Below, piece after piece: positions 23,878-34,100 of a DNA stretch of 37,448 nucleotides. Position numbers and translations under genes: made by a program. Origin of the DNA: Croceibacterium salegens (GTDB lineage Bacteria > Pseudomonadota > Alphaproteobacteria > Sphingomonadales > Sphingomonadaceae); contig NZ_WTYM01000040.1 in assembly GCF_009827435.1 (NCBI RefSeq), forward strand, positions 1 through 37,448, read 5' to 3'. Numbering within the stretch: position 1 is the stretch's first letter; the number at the start of each line of letters is the position of its first letter. Below the pieces are notes generated by a model. That model did not search any database, was not told the origin of the DNA, and saw only the letters and a program-made list of their open reading frames with translations.

Positions 23878-25737
23878 TCAGCGCATGGCCACGTAGCGTC
23901 CCGGTGCGTCCTCGATAACCTTGTCGCCGCGGCCCCCGGGCTTGCGCTTTCCGGTTGCCTTGACGCGTTCGCCGTCGAGCGTTGCCAGCCAGGCGATCCA
24001 GTCGGTCCACCAGCTGCCCGGATGCTCGGTCGAACCGGCGAGGAAATCCTCGAGCGATGCGGCCTGCTTCTCGTTGGTCCAGTACTGGTACTTGCGCGCC
24101 GCTGGCGGGTTGACCACCCCGGCGATGTGACCGCTGCCGGCGAGCACGAAGCGCACCGGACCCGCCAACGTGGTGGTCAGCTTCCAAACGCTGTCGGGGG
24201 GGGCGATGTGATCCTCGCGCCCAGCCTGGATATAGGCCGGGGTCTTGATCAGCGTGAGGTCGATCGGGGTCCCGTCGGCGCTCAGCGCGTCGGGCTGGAC
24301 CAGCTTGTTGTCCCGGTAAAGGTCGCGCAGGTAGGCCGAGTGCCACTTCGAGGGCAGGTTGGTGACGTCGCCGTTCCAGTGCAGCAGGTCGAAGGCCGGA
24401 TAGTCCTCGCCGAGCAGGTAGTGATTGACCACGTAGTTCCAGATCAGGTCGGACCCACGCAGCAGGTTGAAAGTCGCCGCCATGTAGCGCCCGTCGAGAA
24501 AGCCGCCCTGGCTCGCCTGCTTGATCAGCGCGAGTTGGGTCTCGTCGACGAAGTGCTTGAGTTCACCGGCGCGTTCGAAATCGACCTGCGCCGTGAAGAA
24601 GGTCGTGCTCCTGACCTTGTCGGCCTGCCCGCGCCGGGCCAGCACCGCCAGCGTTGCGGCAAGCGTCGTGCCAGCAACGCAATAGCCGATGGCGTGCACC
24701 GACGGCACGCCGAGCCGCTCGCGGATATGGTCGATCGCATCGATCTGGGCGCGGACGTAATCGTCCCAGGTTACGTCCGCCATACTCTCGTCCGCCGATC
24801 GCCAGCTGACCACAAACACGGTGAGACCCTGCTCGACCGCCCACTTCACGAAGCTCTTCTTCGGGTTGAGGTCGAGGATGTAGAAGCGGTTGATCCACGG
24901 CGGGAAGATCACCACCGGCACCGCTGCGACCTCATCGGTCGCCGGGCTGTACTGGATGAGCTGGTACAGCGGCGTTTCGTGGACGACTTTGCCCGGGGTG
25001 CAGGCGATGTTCTCGCCGAGCTTGAACTTGCTCGAATCGGTGTGCGTGAGCTGGCCCCTCTCGAGATCGGCAGCGAGCCGCTCCATACCCTTGACGAGGT
25101 TAGCTCCGTGGGTGTCAAGCGTGCGCTCGAGCACCACCGGGTTGGTCAACGGGAAATTCGACGGGCTCATCGCATCGAGCACATTGCGCAGTGCAAAGCG
25201 CAGCTGGTCGCGCTCGGCTTCGTCGATCCCGCCAACTTCTCCAACCATCTCCTGCAGCCTGTCCGCGAACAGCAGGTAGGTCTGGTGGATCAGCGCGTAG
25301 ACGGGCTGTTCGCGCCACGCCGGGTCGGCAAAGCGCCGGTCCGTGCGCGGCAGGTGCGGCTCGGCCAGCGCTTCACCCGTGCCGTCCTGGCCGATCCCGT
25401 ACTGGGCAAGGATGTCCTCCCAGAGCGCGATGCCCTCGTTCCACAGCGCCTGCTGCCGTTGGACGTCAAGGTAGGGCATCTGCTGGTACCAAGCCTGCAT
25501 CAGGCCCATCCATTGCGCCGGATCGGCAAACAGCGGGACGGGCGCGTCGACATCCTGCTCGGCAGGGACGTGAAAATCGAGCCACATCTTTTGCAGTTGC
25601 CCGGCCGTTTCGCCCCATTCGGCGACCGCCCGTTCGTCGGGGATCGTCGTCGCCAGCACCGCCCGCGCCGCTTCGCTCTGCATCTTCAGCATCTCGGCGA
25701 AAATGTCCGCCGCCGTGCCGCCCTCGGTCTCGTCCAT
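23878..25737 (-). CDS. phaC: Class I polyhydroxyalkanoate synthase PhaC
   Basis: A 619-residue PHA synthase that polymerises (R)-3-hydroxyacyl-CoA, mainly 3-hydroxybutyryl-CoA, on granules. The lipase-like box 'GYCVAG' carries nucleophile Cys353; catalytic Asp509 is in 'GREDHIAPP' and His537 in 'GSGHIAGVVNPP'. Other family marks: 'SPSNFPLTNP', 'VIFPPWINRFYILDL', 'FVVSWRS', 'FTAQVDFERAGEL', and 'FDLLHWNGD'. Length fits class I (about 590-640), which needs no PhaE/PhaR subunit. The ATG at 25737 is the first in frame. It is divergent from the aminotransferase gene and upstream of the phasin gene. phaA/phaB are not in the window. Confidence 0.95.
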   Translation of the reverse strand: MDETEGGTAADIFAEMLKMQSEAARAVLATTIPDERAVAEWGETAGQLQKMWLDFHVPAEQDVDAPVPLFADPAQWMGLMQAWYQQMPYLDVQRQQALWNEGIALWEDILAQYGIGQDGTGEALAEPHLPRTDRRFADPAWREQPVYALIHQTYLLFADRLQEMVGEVGGIDEAERDQLRFALRNVLDAMSPSNFPLTNPVVLERTLDTHGANLVKGMERLAADLERGQLTHTDSSKFKLGENIACTPGKVVHETPLYQLIQYSPATDEVAAVPVVIFPPWINRFYILDLNPKKSFVKWAVEQGLTVFVVSWRSADESMADVTWDDYVRAQIDAIDHIRERLGVPSVHAIGYCVAGTTLAATLAVLARRGQADKVRSTTFFTAQVDFERAGELKHFVDETQLALIKQASQGGFLDGRYMAATFNLLRGSDLIWNYVVNHYLLGEDYPAFDLLHWNGDVTNLPSKWHSAYLRDLYRDNKLVQPDALSADGTPIDLTLIKTPAYIQAGREDHIAPPDSVWKLTTTLAGPVRFVLAGSGHIAGVVNPPAARKYQYWTNEKQAASLEDFLAGSTEHPGSWWTDWIAWLATLDGERVKATGKRKPGGRGDKVIEDAPGRYVAMR

Positions 25738-25858
25738 TGTCCGAGACTAGCGTCCGCAAGTGGCAGTTGCGAGCAATCAATTGCGAAAGTCGCGCGTTTC
25801 CGACTATGTCCGCGGCCCGTGCGGCAATCGGGCCGCGCGCGAGCCAATAAAAGGTCCC

Positions 25859-27049
25859 ATGGACAGCGACTTCTACCGCATCAAGCGCCTGCCGCCCTAC
25901 GTCATCGCCGAGGTGAATGCGATGCGGCACGCAGCACGGCGGGAGGGGCGCGACATCATCGACCTGGGCATGGGTAACCCCGACCTGCCGCCCCCGGACC
26001 ATGTCATCGACAAGCTGTGCGAAGTGGCGCGCAAGCCGGACGCGCACGGCTATTCGCAGTCGAAGGGCATCCCCGGGCTGCGCAAGGCCCAGGCCAACTA
26101 CTACGGTCGCCGCTTCGGGGTCGATCTCGACCCGGAGACCGAGGTGGTCGTCACCATGGGATCGAAAGAAGGGCTGGCGAGCCTCGCCACGGCCATCTCG
26201 GCGCCGGGTGACGTGATCCTCGCCCCCAACCCGAGCTACCCGATCCACACCTTCGGTTTCATCCTCGCCGGCGCGACGATCCGCGCCGTGCCGACGACGC
26301 CGGACGAAAATTACTGGAAGTCGCTCGAGGCGGCGATGAACTTCACCGTGCCGCGCCCGACCGTGCTGATCGTCAACTTTCCCTCCAACCCGACGGCCGA
26401 GACGGTCGGCATCGAGTTCTATGAACGGCTCGTTGCCTGGGCGAAGGAGAACAAGGTCTGGATCATCTCCGACCTTGCCTATTCCGAGCTCTATTACGAC
26501 GGCAAACCGACGCGCTCGATCCTCGAGGTGCCAGGTGCGAAAGACGTCGCGGTGGAATTCACTTCGCTGTCGAAGACCTTCTCGATGGCCGGCTGGCGGA
26601 TCGGCTTCGCGGTAGGCAACAAGCAGCTGATTGCCGCGCTCACCCGCGTGAAGTCGTACCTCGACTACGGCGCCTTCACCCCGATCCAGGCGGCGGCCTG
26701 CGCCGCGCTCAACGGGCCCGAGGACATCGTCGTGCGCAACCGCGAGCTGTACCAGAAGCGGCGCGACGTGATGGTCGAAAGTTTCGGCCGCGCCGGGTGG
26801 GAAATTCCTCCGCCGCCGGCATCGATGTTCGCCTGGGTTCCGCTGCCACCGGCACTGAGGGAAATGGGCAGCCTGGAATTCGCCAAGGACCTGCTGACTC
26901 ACGCCGAGGTGGCGGTCGCCCCCGGCGTCGGCTTCGGCGAAAAGGGCGAAGGCTTCGTGCGCATCGCCATGGTCGAGAACGAGCAGCGCCTGCGCCAGGC
27001 CGCGCGCAATGTGAAGCGCTATCTCCAGTTGAAGGGCGTCAACGTCTAG
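25859..27049 (+). CDS. alaC: PLP-dependent aminotransferase, AlaC-like
   Basis: A 396-residue class I/II aminotransferase. PLP would bind Lys239 in 'SLSKTFSMAGWRIGF'; 'NFPSNPTAETV' (about 173-183), 'ISDLAYSELYYDG' (Asp and Tyr contacts to PLP) and 'GSKEGLASLA' (phosphate cup) complete the site. 'DFYRIKRLPPYVIAEVNAM' at the N-terminus is typical of the AlaC/YfdZ group, which transfers the amino group between alanine and glutamate; LL-diaminopimelate aminotransferases are related and cannot be fully excluded. The start at 25859 has an AAAAGG site close by; 99 bases more are open upstream. Monocistronic, divergent from phaC. Confidence 0.9.
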   Translation: MDSDFYRIKRLPPYVIAEVNAMRHAARREGRDIIDLGMGNPDLPPPDHVIDKLCEVARKPDAHGYSQSKGIPGLRKAQANYYGRRFGVDLDPETEVVVTMGSKEGLASLATAISAPGDVILAPNPSYPIHTFGFILAGATIRAVPTTPDENYWKSLEAAMNFTVPRPTVLIVNFPSNPTAETVGIEFYERLVAWAKENKVWIISDLAYSELYYDGKPTRSILEVPGAKDVAVEFTSLSKTFSMAGWRIGFAVGNKQLIAALTRVKSYLDYGAFTPIQAAACAALNGPEDIVVRNRELYQKRRDVMVESFGRAGWEIPPPPASMFAWVPLPPALREMGSLEFAKDLLTHAEVAVAPGVGFGEKGEGFVRIAMVENEQRLRQAARNVKRYLQLKGVNV

Positions 27050-27059
27050 CCCGCCGTCA

Positions 27060-27086
27060 CGGCCTGCAGGCCGCATGCGATTTTTT
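27060..27086 (+). terminator. Weak terminator after the aminotransferase gene
   Basis: CGGCC-TGCA-GGCCG hairpin (27060-27073) followed, after seven bases, by six T (27081-27086). The gap between stem and T-run makes this a weak call. Confidence 0.35.
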
Positions 27087-27229
27087 CCTGTGTTGCGCCA
27101 ACCCCGCCGGCGTGGTGAAGTGCCTGAATAAACGGGCGCAATCGGAGAATATCGTTGAAGACATTCGGATGGGTCGCGGCTGGGCGCGACCCGCCAGTAC
27201 GGTGGGATTAGCGCCGCCGCGGCTGGCGC

Positions 27230-27901
27230 TTGTGCCGCAGAGATGACGGCCGTCGCGCCGATTGCCGCCACGTCCTGCTGATCGACACGCGCAGGCTTGA
27301 GTCCGAGGCCAGACTCGGCCTCGTAGAAACTGACCCCCCGGCCTGGCGCCTGCTGATGATCGGTGTGGACGAGCCTGCCGAGCGCGCCCGCCTGCTGACT
27401 CTAGGTTGCGCAGACGCGATGTCGGCGGAGGTCGGGCTACGCGAACTCGAAGCCCGCGCCCGGCGCGTCGACGAGATGTTCGGCATGCTCCCGCGCTGGC
27501 GCACGCTCGGGGCTCTGACGCTCGACCTGTTCCACCGCGACGGGCGCCACTCGGGGCGCTGGCTTGGCCTTCACCCACGCGAATTCGGACTGCTGTGGCG
27601 GCTCGCCGACACGCCGGGCGTGAAGGTCTCGTGCAAGGCCCTGCTGCCCGACGTCTGGCGGCTGAGCCACGGGCCGGAGACCAACAGCGTGGAGCTGCAT
27701 GTCTCACGGCTGCGAACCAAGCTCGCTGCCGTGGGTTGCGCCGATCTCGTGCTGACCGATCCGCGCGACGGCTATTGCCTGTCCGAGGAGGAGCCGTTCA
27801 TGCTGGCCGTCGAAAAACCTGCGAATGAAGCGCTCGATAGCTACCTGAACGCTTCGCAGAACTGGCCGGAAACCGCTGTGTTCGAGGATGAGGAACGATA
27901 A
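27230..27901 (+). CDS. Winged-helix transcriptional regulator with degenerate receiver
   Basis: About 223 residues from a TTG start at 27230; no ATG or GTG gives a full protein and no ribosome site is seen, so the start is uncertain. Residues 14-80 look like a receiver fold without its active site ('HVLLIDTRRLESEARLG' lacks the acidic pair; no phospho-Asp at the end of strand 3; no conserved Lys). Residues 92-186 are an OmpR/PhoB winged helix ('LGLHPREFGLLWRLA', 'LLPDVWRL', 'TNSVELHVSRLRTKL', and final 'DPRDGY'). A DNA-binding regulator, probably phosphorylation-independent. It precedes the MFS-dehydratase pair in the same direction and may control it; a similar degenerate regulator is familiar to me from sphingomonad genomes. 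Target genes unknown. Confidence 0.8.
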   Translation: MCRRDDGRRADCRHVLLIDTRRLESEARLGLVETDPPAWRLLMIGVDEPAERARLLTLGCADAMSAEVGLRELEARARRVDEMFGMLPRWRTLGALTLDLFHRDGRHSGRWLGLHPREFGLLWRLADTPGVKVSCKALLPDVWRLSHGPETNSVELHVSRLRTKLAAVGCADLVLTDPRDGYCLSEEEPFMLAVEKPANEALDSYLNASQNWPETAVFEDEER

Positions 27902-27970
27902 TGCGGGTGGTGCAGCTGCGCGCACCGCGATACTGATGACTTGCTAACGATAGATGGGGAGAGATCATCG

Positions 27971-29380
27971 ATGGCCAGCAACGCGCCCAAACGGACGCTC
28001 GATGTAACGGCGTTCCTGCAGGACGCGGGGATGACCCCGTTCCACTACCGTTTGCTCATCATCTCGTGCCTCGTCACGTTCTTCGACGGGATGGACTTCT
28101 CGCTCGTTTCGGTTGCCCTGCCGGAGATCCAGGAGGGGCTGAAGCTCGAGAACGCAATGCTCGGCTATGTCAGTTCCGCGGCGTTCCTCGGACAGATGAT
28201 CGGCTCGCTCGCCGGGTCCTACCTCGCCGACGTTTTCGGGCGGCGTCCGGTGATCTTGTGGTGCACGGCGATCGGTGCGGTCCTCACCTTCGCGACCGGG
28301 TTCGCGACCAGCGCCGAGATGCTGATCGTGCTGCGCCTTTTCGGCGGACTGGCGATCGGCGGGCTGCTCGCGCCAGCCTGGGCGATCAACATCGAGGCGA
28401 TGCCCAATTCCTACCGCGCGACCGCGGTCACGATCATCATGCTCGGCTTCAGCGTCGGCGGCGCGGCGGCGGCGCAGACCACCAACCTGATCGCCCCGAC
28501 TTACGGCTGGGAGGGCGTGTTCTTCTTCGCCGGGGCGGCGACGGGCCTGCTTGCCGTGGTGCTGCAGTTCACCATGCCCGAATCCGCCCGCTGGATGGTC
28601 GCCAAGGGCAAGCCGGCGGCCGAAGTGCTACCGCTGCTGAGCCGGTTCGACCCGGGTGTCGGGCAGGAAGGCTACACCGAACTTGTGCTGTCGGATGAAC
28701 GCAAGCAGGGCGGGTCTTCGCCGTGGGCCAAGTCGGCGGCGCTGTTCAAGGGACAGCTGGCGTGGATCACCCCGATCATCTGGGTGACCTATTTCTGTTC
28801 CTCGTTCGCGATCTACATCAAAGCTAGTTTCGGGGTGAAGTTCCTCCAGGTCCTCGACGTGCCGGTCGACACGGCCCGCGACCTCTCTTCCATCGGCGGC
28901 CTGATCGGTGCGGTCGGGGCGGTGTTCCTGCTGATGTTCACCGAGAGGAAGGGGCCGATCTGGATCGCCGCGGCACCGCTCCTCGGCGTGCCGCTGGCCC
29001 TGCTCATCGGCACCGGCGCGGTACCGGTCGGGGGCGAGGCCTTCATCGCCGTAATCATGCTCGGGATGATCACGATCGGCGTCGGCCACGCTTCGGTGAT
29101 CTCGATCACCAGCATCTATTATCCCAGCGCGGTGCGCGCGACCGGCGGCGGCTGGGCCAGCTTCATGGCCAAGTTCGCTGCGGTGCTTGCCCCGATCATC
29201 GCCTCGCAGATGTTCCTCGCCAACAAGCGGGCGGTGCTCGACGGCTACAGCTTCGTCGGCCTGTGCCTCGCCGGTGTCGTGGTGGGCATCGTCGCGCTGG
29301 CGTTCTTCGCCCGCCGCCTCGGCGCCGAGCGCGATGCCGAGGCGGGCCTGTCCGGTGCGGTCGCCGAGCCCGCCGAATGA
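27971..29380 (+). CDS. MFS transporter, aromatic acid:H+ symporter (AAHS)-like
   Basis: A 469-residue protein with 12 predicted membrane helices. The first helix carries 'LVTFFDGMDFSLVSVALPEI', whose Asp pair in 'FFDGMD' is the mark of the AAHS family of aromatic acid symporters; motif A between helices 2 and 3 is 'LADVFGRRPV'; 'PESARWMVAKGK' follows helix 6. Substrates in the family are benzoate-type acids, 4-hydroxybenzoate and similar. The ATG at 27971 has a GGGGAGAG site; 30 bases more are open upstream. Its stop overlaps the dehydratase start (ATGA), so the two form an operon, which suggests uptake of a sugar acid or hydroxy acid rather than proof of an aromatic substrate. Confidence 0.85.
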   Translation: MASNAPKRTLDVTAFLQDAGMTPFHYRLLIISCLVTFFDGMDFSLVSVALPEIQEGLKLENAMLGYVSSAAFLGQMIGSLAGSYLADVFGRRPVILWCTAIGAVLTFATGFATSAEMLIVLRLFGGLAIGGLLAPAWAINIEAMPNSYRATAVTIIMLGFSVGGAAAAQTTNLIAPTYGWEGVFFFAGAATGLLAVVLQFTMPESARWMVAKGKPAAEVLPLLSRFDPGVGQEGYTELVLSDERKQGGSSPWAKSAALFKGQLAWITPIIWVTYFCSSFAIYIKASFGVKFLQVLDVPVDTARDLSSIGGLIGAVGAVFLLMFTERKGPIWIAAAPLLGVPLALLIGTGAVPVGGEAFIAVIMLGMITIGVGHASVISITSIYYPSAVRATGGGWASFMAKFAAVLAPIIASQMFLANKRAVLDGYSFVGLCLAGVVVGIVALAFFARRLGAERDAEAGLSGAVAEPAE

Positions 29381-31035
29381 CAAAACTCCGCTCGCTCGCC
29401 GCCAACACGCCGAGCCGCCGCGCCAACTGGCGCGCGCTCGGCCTGTCGAAGGAGGACATGGACAAGCCGAAGATCGCGGTGGTCAATTCCTCTAGCGAAC
29501 TGGCGATCTGCTACGCCCACCTCGACGGCATCGCGCAACAGGTGAAGGAGGAAATCCGCGCCGCGGGCGGTGTGCCGTTCGAGGTCCGTACCGTCGCCCC
29601 GTCGGACTTCATCACCGGGGCGAACAAGACCGGCAGCTACATCCTCGCCGGGCGCGACATCATCGCCAACGACATCGAGGTGCAGGTCGAGGCCGCCCTG
29701 CTCGACGGGATGATCTGCCTGACCAGCTGCGACAAGACTCCGCCCGGCCACCTGATGGCCGCCGCGCGGCTCAACATCCCGACGATCCTCGTCATCGGTG
29801 GCTACCAGCAGGCTGGCGAAATCGACGGAGAGCCGGTCGACGTCGAGGACCTGTGGTCAGGCCAGATCGGCGAGCGCTTCGGCGCCAAGCCCAAGTTCCC
29901 CGTCGCCCAAATGGCCGAAAACGCGATCATGGGCCCGGGCGTTTGCGCCGGGATGGCGACCGCCAACACCATGCATTCGGTGGTCGAGGCGCTCGGCATG
30001 TGCCTGCCGGGTCATGCCCCGGTACGCGCCAATTCGCCCAAGATGCAGGCCAACGCCCGCGCCGCCGCGCGCCGCATCGTCGAGATGGTCGCCGAGGACC
30101 TGAAGCCGCGCGACATCCTCACGCCGGGCGCGTTCAGGAACGCCGTGGCGACGGTTCTCGCCGTTTCGGGCTCGATCAACGCCATCAAGCACCTGCAGGC
30201 GACCGCGATCGAGGCGGAGAACGGCGTCGACGTCTTTGCGCTGTGGGACGAGATGAGCGACGTCCCGGTCATCTCGGCGGTGCGTCCGACCGGCGAAGTG
30301 CGGATCGAGCAGTTCGAGGATGCCGGCGGTGCGCGCGCGGTGCTCAAGCGGCTCGAAGGACGCATCGACACCGGCGCTCTGACCTGCACTGGGAAGATGT
30401 TGGCAGACAACCTCGACGGCTACGTAATTCCCGGCCCCGACGTGATCCACGCGATGGATGATCCGGTCGGACTCGGTCCTTCGATCGCCATCCTCAGGGG
30501 CAGCTTCGCTGAGACGGCCGTGGTCCGCCTTGGCATTCGCGACGGCAGCCGGCCCGAGGAGTTCTCCGGTCCCGCGCGCGTGTTCGAAAGCAGTGCCGAG
30601 TGCATGCAGGCGATCGAGGACAAGGTCGTCCAGCCCGGCGACGTGGTCGTCGCCCGCAACCAGGGCCTCAAGGGCGGTCCGGCGATGGGCGGCTCGGCCA
30701 GCGCCATCCTCTTCGCGCTCGACGCGGCGGGCCTTGCCAAGACCACGGCCTTCGTCACCGACGGGCAGCTTTCGGGCCTGTGCCTCAAGGGCCTGACTGT
30801 GGCCGAAGTCCACCCGGAGGCGGCGACCGGCGGCCCGATCGGCAAGATCCGCGACGGCGACACGATCACCATCAGCGTCGAGAACCGCAGCATCGATGTC
30901 GAGGTGCCGGCGGCCGAACTCGCGACCCGCAATGGTCCAGGTTGGAAGACGCCCGCGAGCGGCTACCTCGGTACGTTTCGAAAAGACGTGCGCGACATGT
31001 CGACCGGTGGCGTGCTGCTTCCGCCGAGCTGCTGA
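29377..31035 (+). CDS. IlvD/Edd family dehydratase (sugar acid-type)
   Basis: A 552-residue Fe-S dehydratase. Three cysteines that ligate the cluster in this family are in place: Cys45 ('ELAICYAHLDG'), Cys118 ('LTSCDKTPPGH') and Cys190 ('GPGVCAGMATANTM'). The catalytic serine is in 'TDGQLSGLCLKG' (Ser466). Relatives are dihydroxyacid dehydratase (IlvD), phosphogluconate dehydratase (Edd) and pentonate/aldonate dehydratases; 'NSSSELAICYAHL' and 'TPPGHLMAA' point toward the sugar acid branch rather than true IlvD. It removes water from a 2,3-dihydroxy acid to give the 2-keto acid. It overlaps the transporter gene by 4 bp. ATG at 29377 is the coupled start. Actual substrate unknown. Confidence 0.86.
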   Translation: MTKLRSLAANTPSRRANWRALGLSKEDMDKPKIAVVNSSSELAICYAHLDGIAQQVKEEIRAAGGVPFEVRTVAPSDFITGANKTGSYILAGRDIIANDIEVQVEAALLDGMICLTSCDKTPPGHLMAAARLNIPTILVIGGYQQAGEIDGEPVDVEDLWSGQIGERFGAKPKFPVAQMAENAIMGPGVCAGMATANTMHSVVEALGMCLPGHAPVRANSPKMQANARAAARRIVEMVAEDLKPRDILTPGAFRNAVATVLAVSGSINAIKHLQATAIEAENGVDVFALWDEMSDVPVISAVRPTGEVRIEQFEDAGGARAVLKRLEGRIDTGALTCTGKMLADNLDGYVIPGPDVIHAMDDPVGLGPSIAILRGSFAETAVVRLGIRDGSRPEEFSGPARVFESSAECMQAIEDKVVQPGDVVVARNQGLKGGPAMGGSASAILFALDAAGLAKTTAFVTDGQLSGLCLKGLTVAEVHPEAATGGPIGKIRDGDTITISVENRSIDVEVPAAELATRNGPGWKTPASGYLGTFRKDVRDMSTGGVLLPPSC

Positions 31036-31100
31036 AGCGCACTCTGGCTTGACTCGCCCCCGGGAAGCGCCAATCCCTTTGCCTTCGGGGAGGGAGCGGC

Positions 31101-34100
31101 TTGGGTTTCCTGCACCATTTGCAACGGGCCGGTATCGGTTTGGCGGGCGCTGTCCTGTTGTTGCCTGCCGCCTGCAGCGACGAGATCGCGCCCGATTACA
31201 CTGAACGGAGCGACATCAAGCCTCAGCTCGTGGTTCAGGTCGGCCATGCCGTGCCGGTCGAGGCGGTTGCCTGGGCGCAGGGCGGTGAGGGCCTGATTTC
31301 GCTCGGCATCGACGGTTCTCTGGTGGTGTGGGACGTCGCTTCGCGTTCGATCATCAGCCGGTCACAAATTCCGGTGGACTGGCGCGATAGGGGCCTGGCG
31401 ACTGACGAAGGCGAAACTGCCGAGGGATATTTCGGCCAGCGCTGCATCCGGCTCGATGAGTTTTCCCTTTCGGGTTCCGTCTTGACCGTCGCCTATCGAG
31501 AAGACCGAAGCCAGTTCGTCGAACAGGAAGGCGAGGGTGAACCTCCCGACGATCGGCTCGCCAACGCATGCTCGGGGTTCTCGGTGGGCGGCACCCGCCG
31601 CTTCGCCTTCACACTGAACGTCGAAACCTGGCAGGAAAACGCACCGATGCAGGAGACAGCGGCGGAACCGGTCCGCCGGATCAGCCTGCGGAAATTCACT
31701 ACCACCGTCGGCGATACTGAAGTCGAGGTCCCCGAACCGGATCCGAACCTGGGGGGTGCGGTGCACGTCCCTGAAACCGTCGCAGGCGGGGCCGTACACG
31801 TTCCCGAGCCCCCGCCTCCGCCGCCTTCGCTGCGCGCGCCGCCGCCAATCGATCCATCACGGGTCTATTACAAGCTCTGCCTGAGAGAAGGTCGATGCAA
31901 TTACGAGCTTGAGGACGCGGTCCGCGGCATCGACGGCTCCGACCTCACGCGCTTCTTTCCCGCTTCGCCCGACGGCAGCCGCCAGCCGCGGCCGAATTTC
32001 GATGACGGCAAGCCGGGGTATGCCTCGATCTACGCCGATCGCGGGCCGCTGCTCGATTTCTCGACCTGCCCCTCGATCAACACCTGTCGCTTCGGCGTGA
32101 CGCTGTTCGGCCCGGGCGAGGTCATCGAGCTGACCGGCGAGCCGCCAAGCTACTTCCGGGATGCCGACGTCAGCTCCGACGGTCGACAGGTCGTACGAGT
32201 GGCGCAGCTGGGCGAAGCCAGTACGGTCGACGTGCTCGACCTCGGCAGTGGGCAGGACAGCCGCACACTCACCCTCGAGAGACCTTACCATCGCGTCAAC
32301 TGGATCACGCCAGGGCGCTTCGCTCTGTTCAGCGAAGGCTCGATCGTCTCGCCGATGATGCGCGACATGATGCGGGCGTTGCCGCCCGCGTTGGTTGTCG
32401 ATCCTCAGTGCAAGGACACGGAGCGTTGCGCCGGCGTGGAAAGCTATTCAGGCATGGAGCCGGTCGATGATGTCGGCGGCTTCCTCGGCATCGCCAACCT
32501 CGATCATTGTCACGCCAGCAGGTACCCTTCGCGCTTCGCCATTTCGGGTGTGGAATGCGAGGCGGGCCTTTCGGTCGACATAGTTCATTCGGAGTTTTCG
32601 GTGACCACGCTGCCGCCGTCGGTCGATTTTCCCGACAGCCCGGTAGCCGACACTGTCTCGCTGCATTCGGCGGCCGATGGGTGGCAGCGCCTGGCCGTGC
32701 CGGGCCTGCACGCGAGGGAGACGATAACGGCGCTCAAGGTGTCGCCCGACCGGCGTTCGTTCGTGGTGGCGACGCGCACTTCCGGTGAGCCATGGATGTC
32801 GCCTGCGGAACGCAAGTTTCGCAGCGCGCCGCGCAAAGACAGCAGTCTCAGTCAGACCATAAGGATACTGGCTTTTTCGGTTTCATCCGATGGCCAGCTC
32901 GTCGAGCCTCGCTCTCTCGCCGAAATCAAGGAGACTCTGGCCCCGGCGGTTGCCCAGGCGGCGTGGTCGTTCGACCTACAGTTCGGAGTGCGCGAACTGC
33001 GCTTCACGCCGGATTCGCGGCGCGTCATTTTTTCACGCAAGCTCGATGCGACGGGTGCGACATATCTTTATGTCCTGCCAGCTGCCGACAAGGCGACATC
33101 GCTTTTTGCCACGGGAGCCGACGGAGAGCCGCAGATCTCGGGGCAGGGCCTAGCCAAGACCTACCCATTTGCTTCGGAACTCGTCGTCGCAATCGGCAAC
33201 GAGCGGGCCTTCGGGCTCGACAACACCGCGCTGATCGACCTGACCGATGGCGCAATCCTTTACGACAAGCTGGCCGACACGCCGATGGTCAAGGCCGGAT
33301 ACATCGCCCCAAGCGACATGTTGTGGGCCGCATCTTCCGACGGGGCGATCCATTACTGGGGCGCTGCCGATGGGCAGGCGCTGATGTCCCTCTATACCTT
33401 TCCCGGAAACACGTTCTTCGCGGTCTCACCGGGGGGGCGCTACGACACCAACCTGCCGCCCGACAGCAACCAGATCCGCTGGCTGATGGCAGACAAGCCT
33501 TGGCAGAGCCTCGCCCCGCAGACCTTCATGCGCGACTACTACGAACCGGGCATGTACCGCCAAATCCTCGAGTGCCGCGAGCACGCCGACACCTGCAAAA
33601 CGCCGTTCCGCAAGCCGCTGCCTTCGATTGAGAGCCTCAACCGAGTGTTGCCTGCGGTCAGGATCGCCAGCGTCCTGCAGACCGAGGTCGGCGGCTCGGC
33701 AATCGTTACCGTGGACGTCACTCCCGGGCGAGACATGGATGTGGATGGAGGCGCTCCGCAGGGCATCTACAACCTGCGCCTGTTCCGCAACGGGCGGCTG
33801 GTGGCGACCGATCCGTTCTTCATAAATCGTGTGATTGAAGGCGACGAGAAACAGGATGACAGTGTTGCGCAGTGGCGCAGCGACAACGTCCTGCCGTACA
33901 AGGGTGGCGTGCGGCCGAGCGGCCGGATGCTCGCCAATGGCGATTATCGCATGATGTTCCTCGTGCCTCTTCCGAGTGGGCTCGATCCCCAACCGCAAGT
34001 CTTTTCGGCCTATGCCTTCAACGAGGACCGTATCAAGAGCGCGACCGCCTATAGCAAGGCAGTGCGGGCGAATCCGTCCCCCAGGCGCCCGCGCCGGGCA

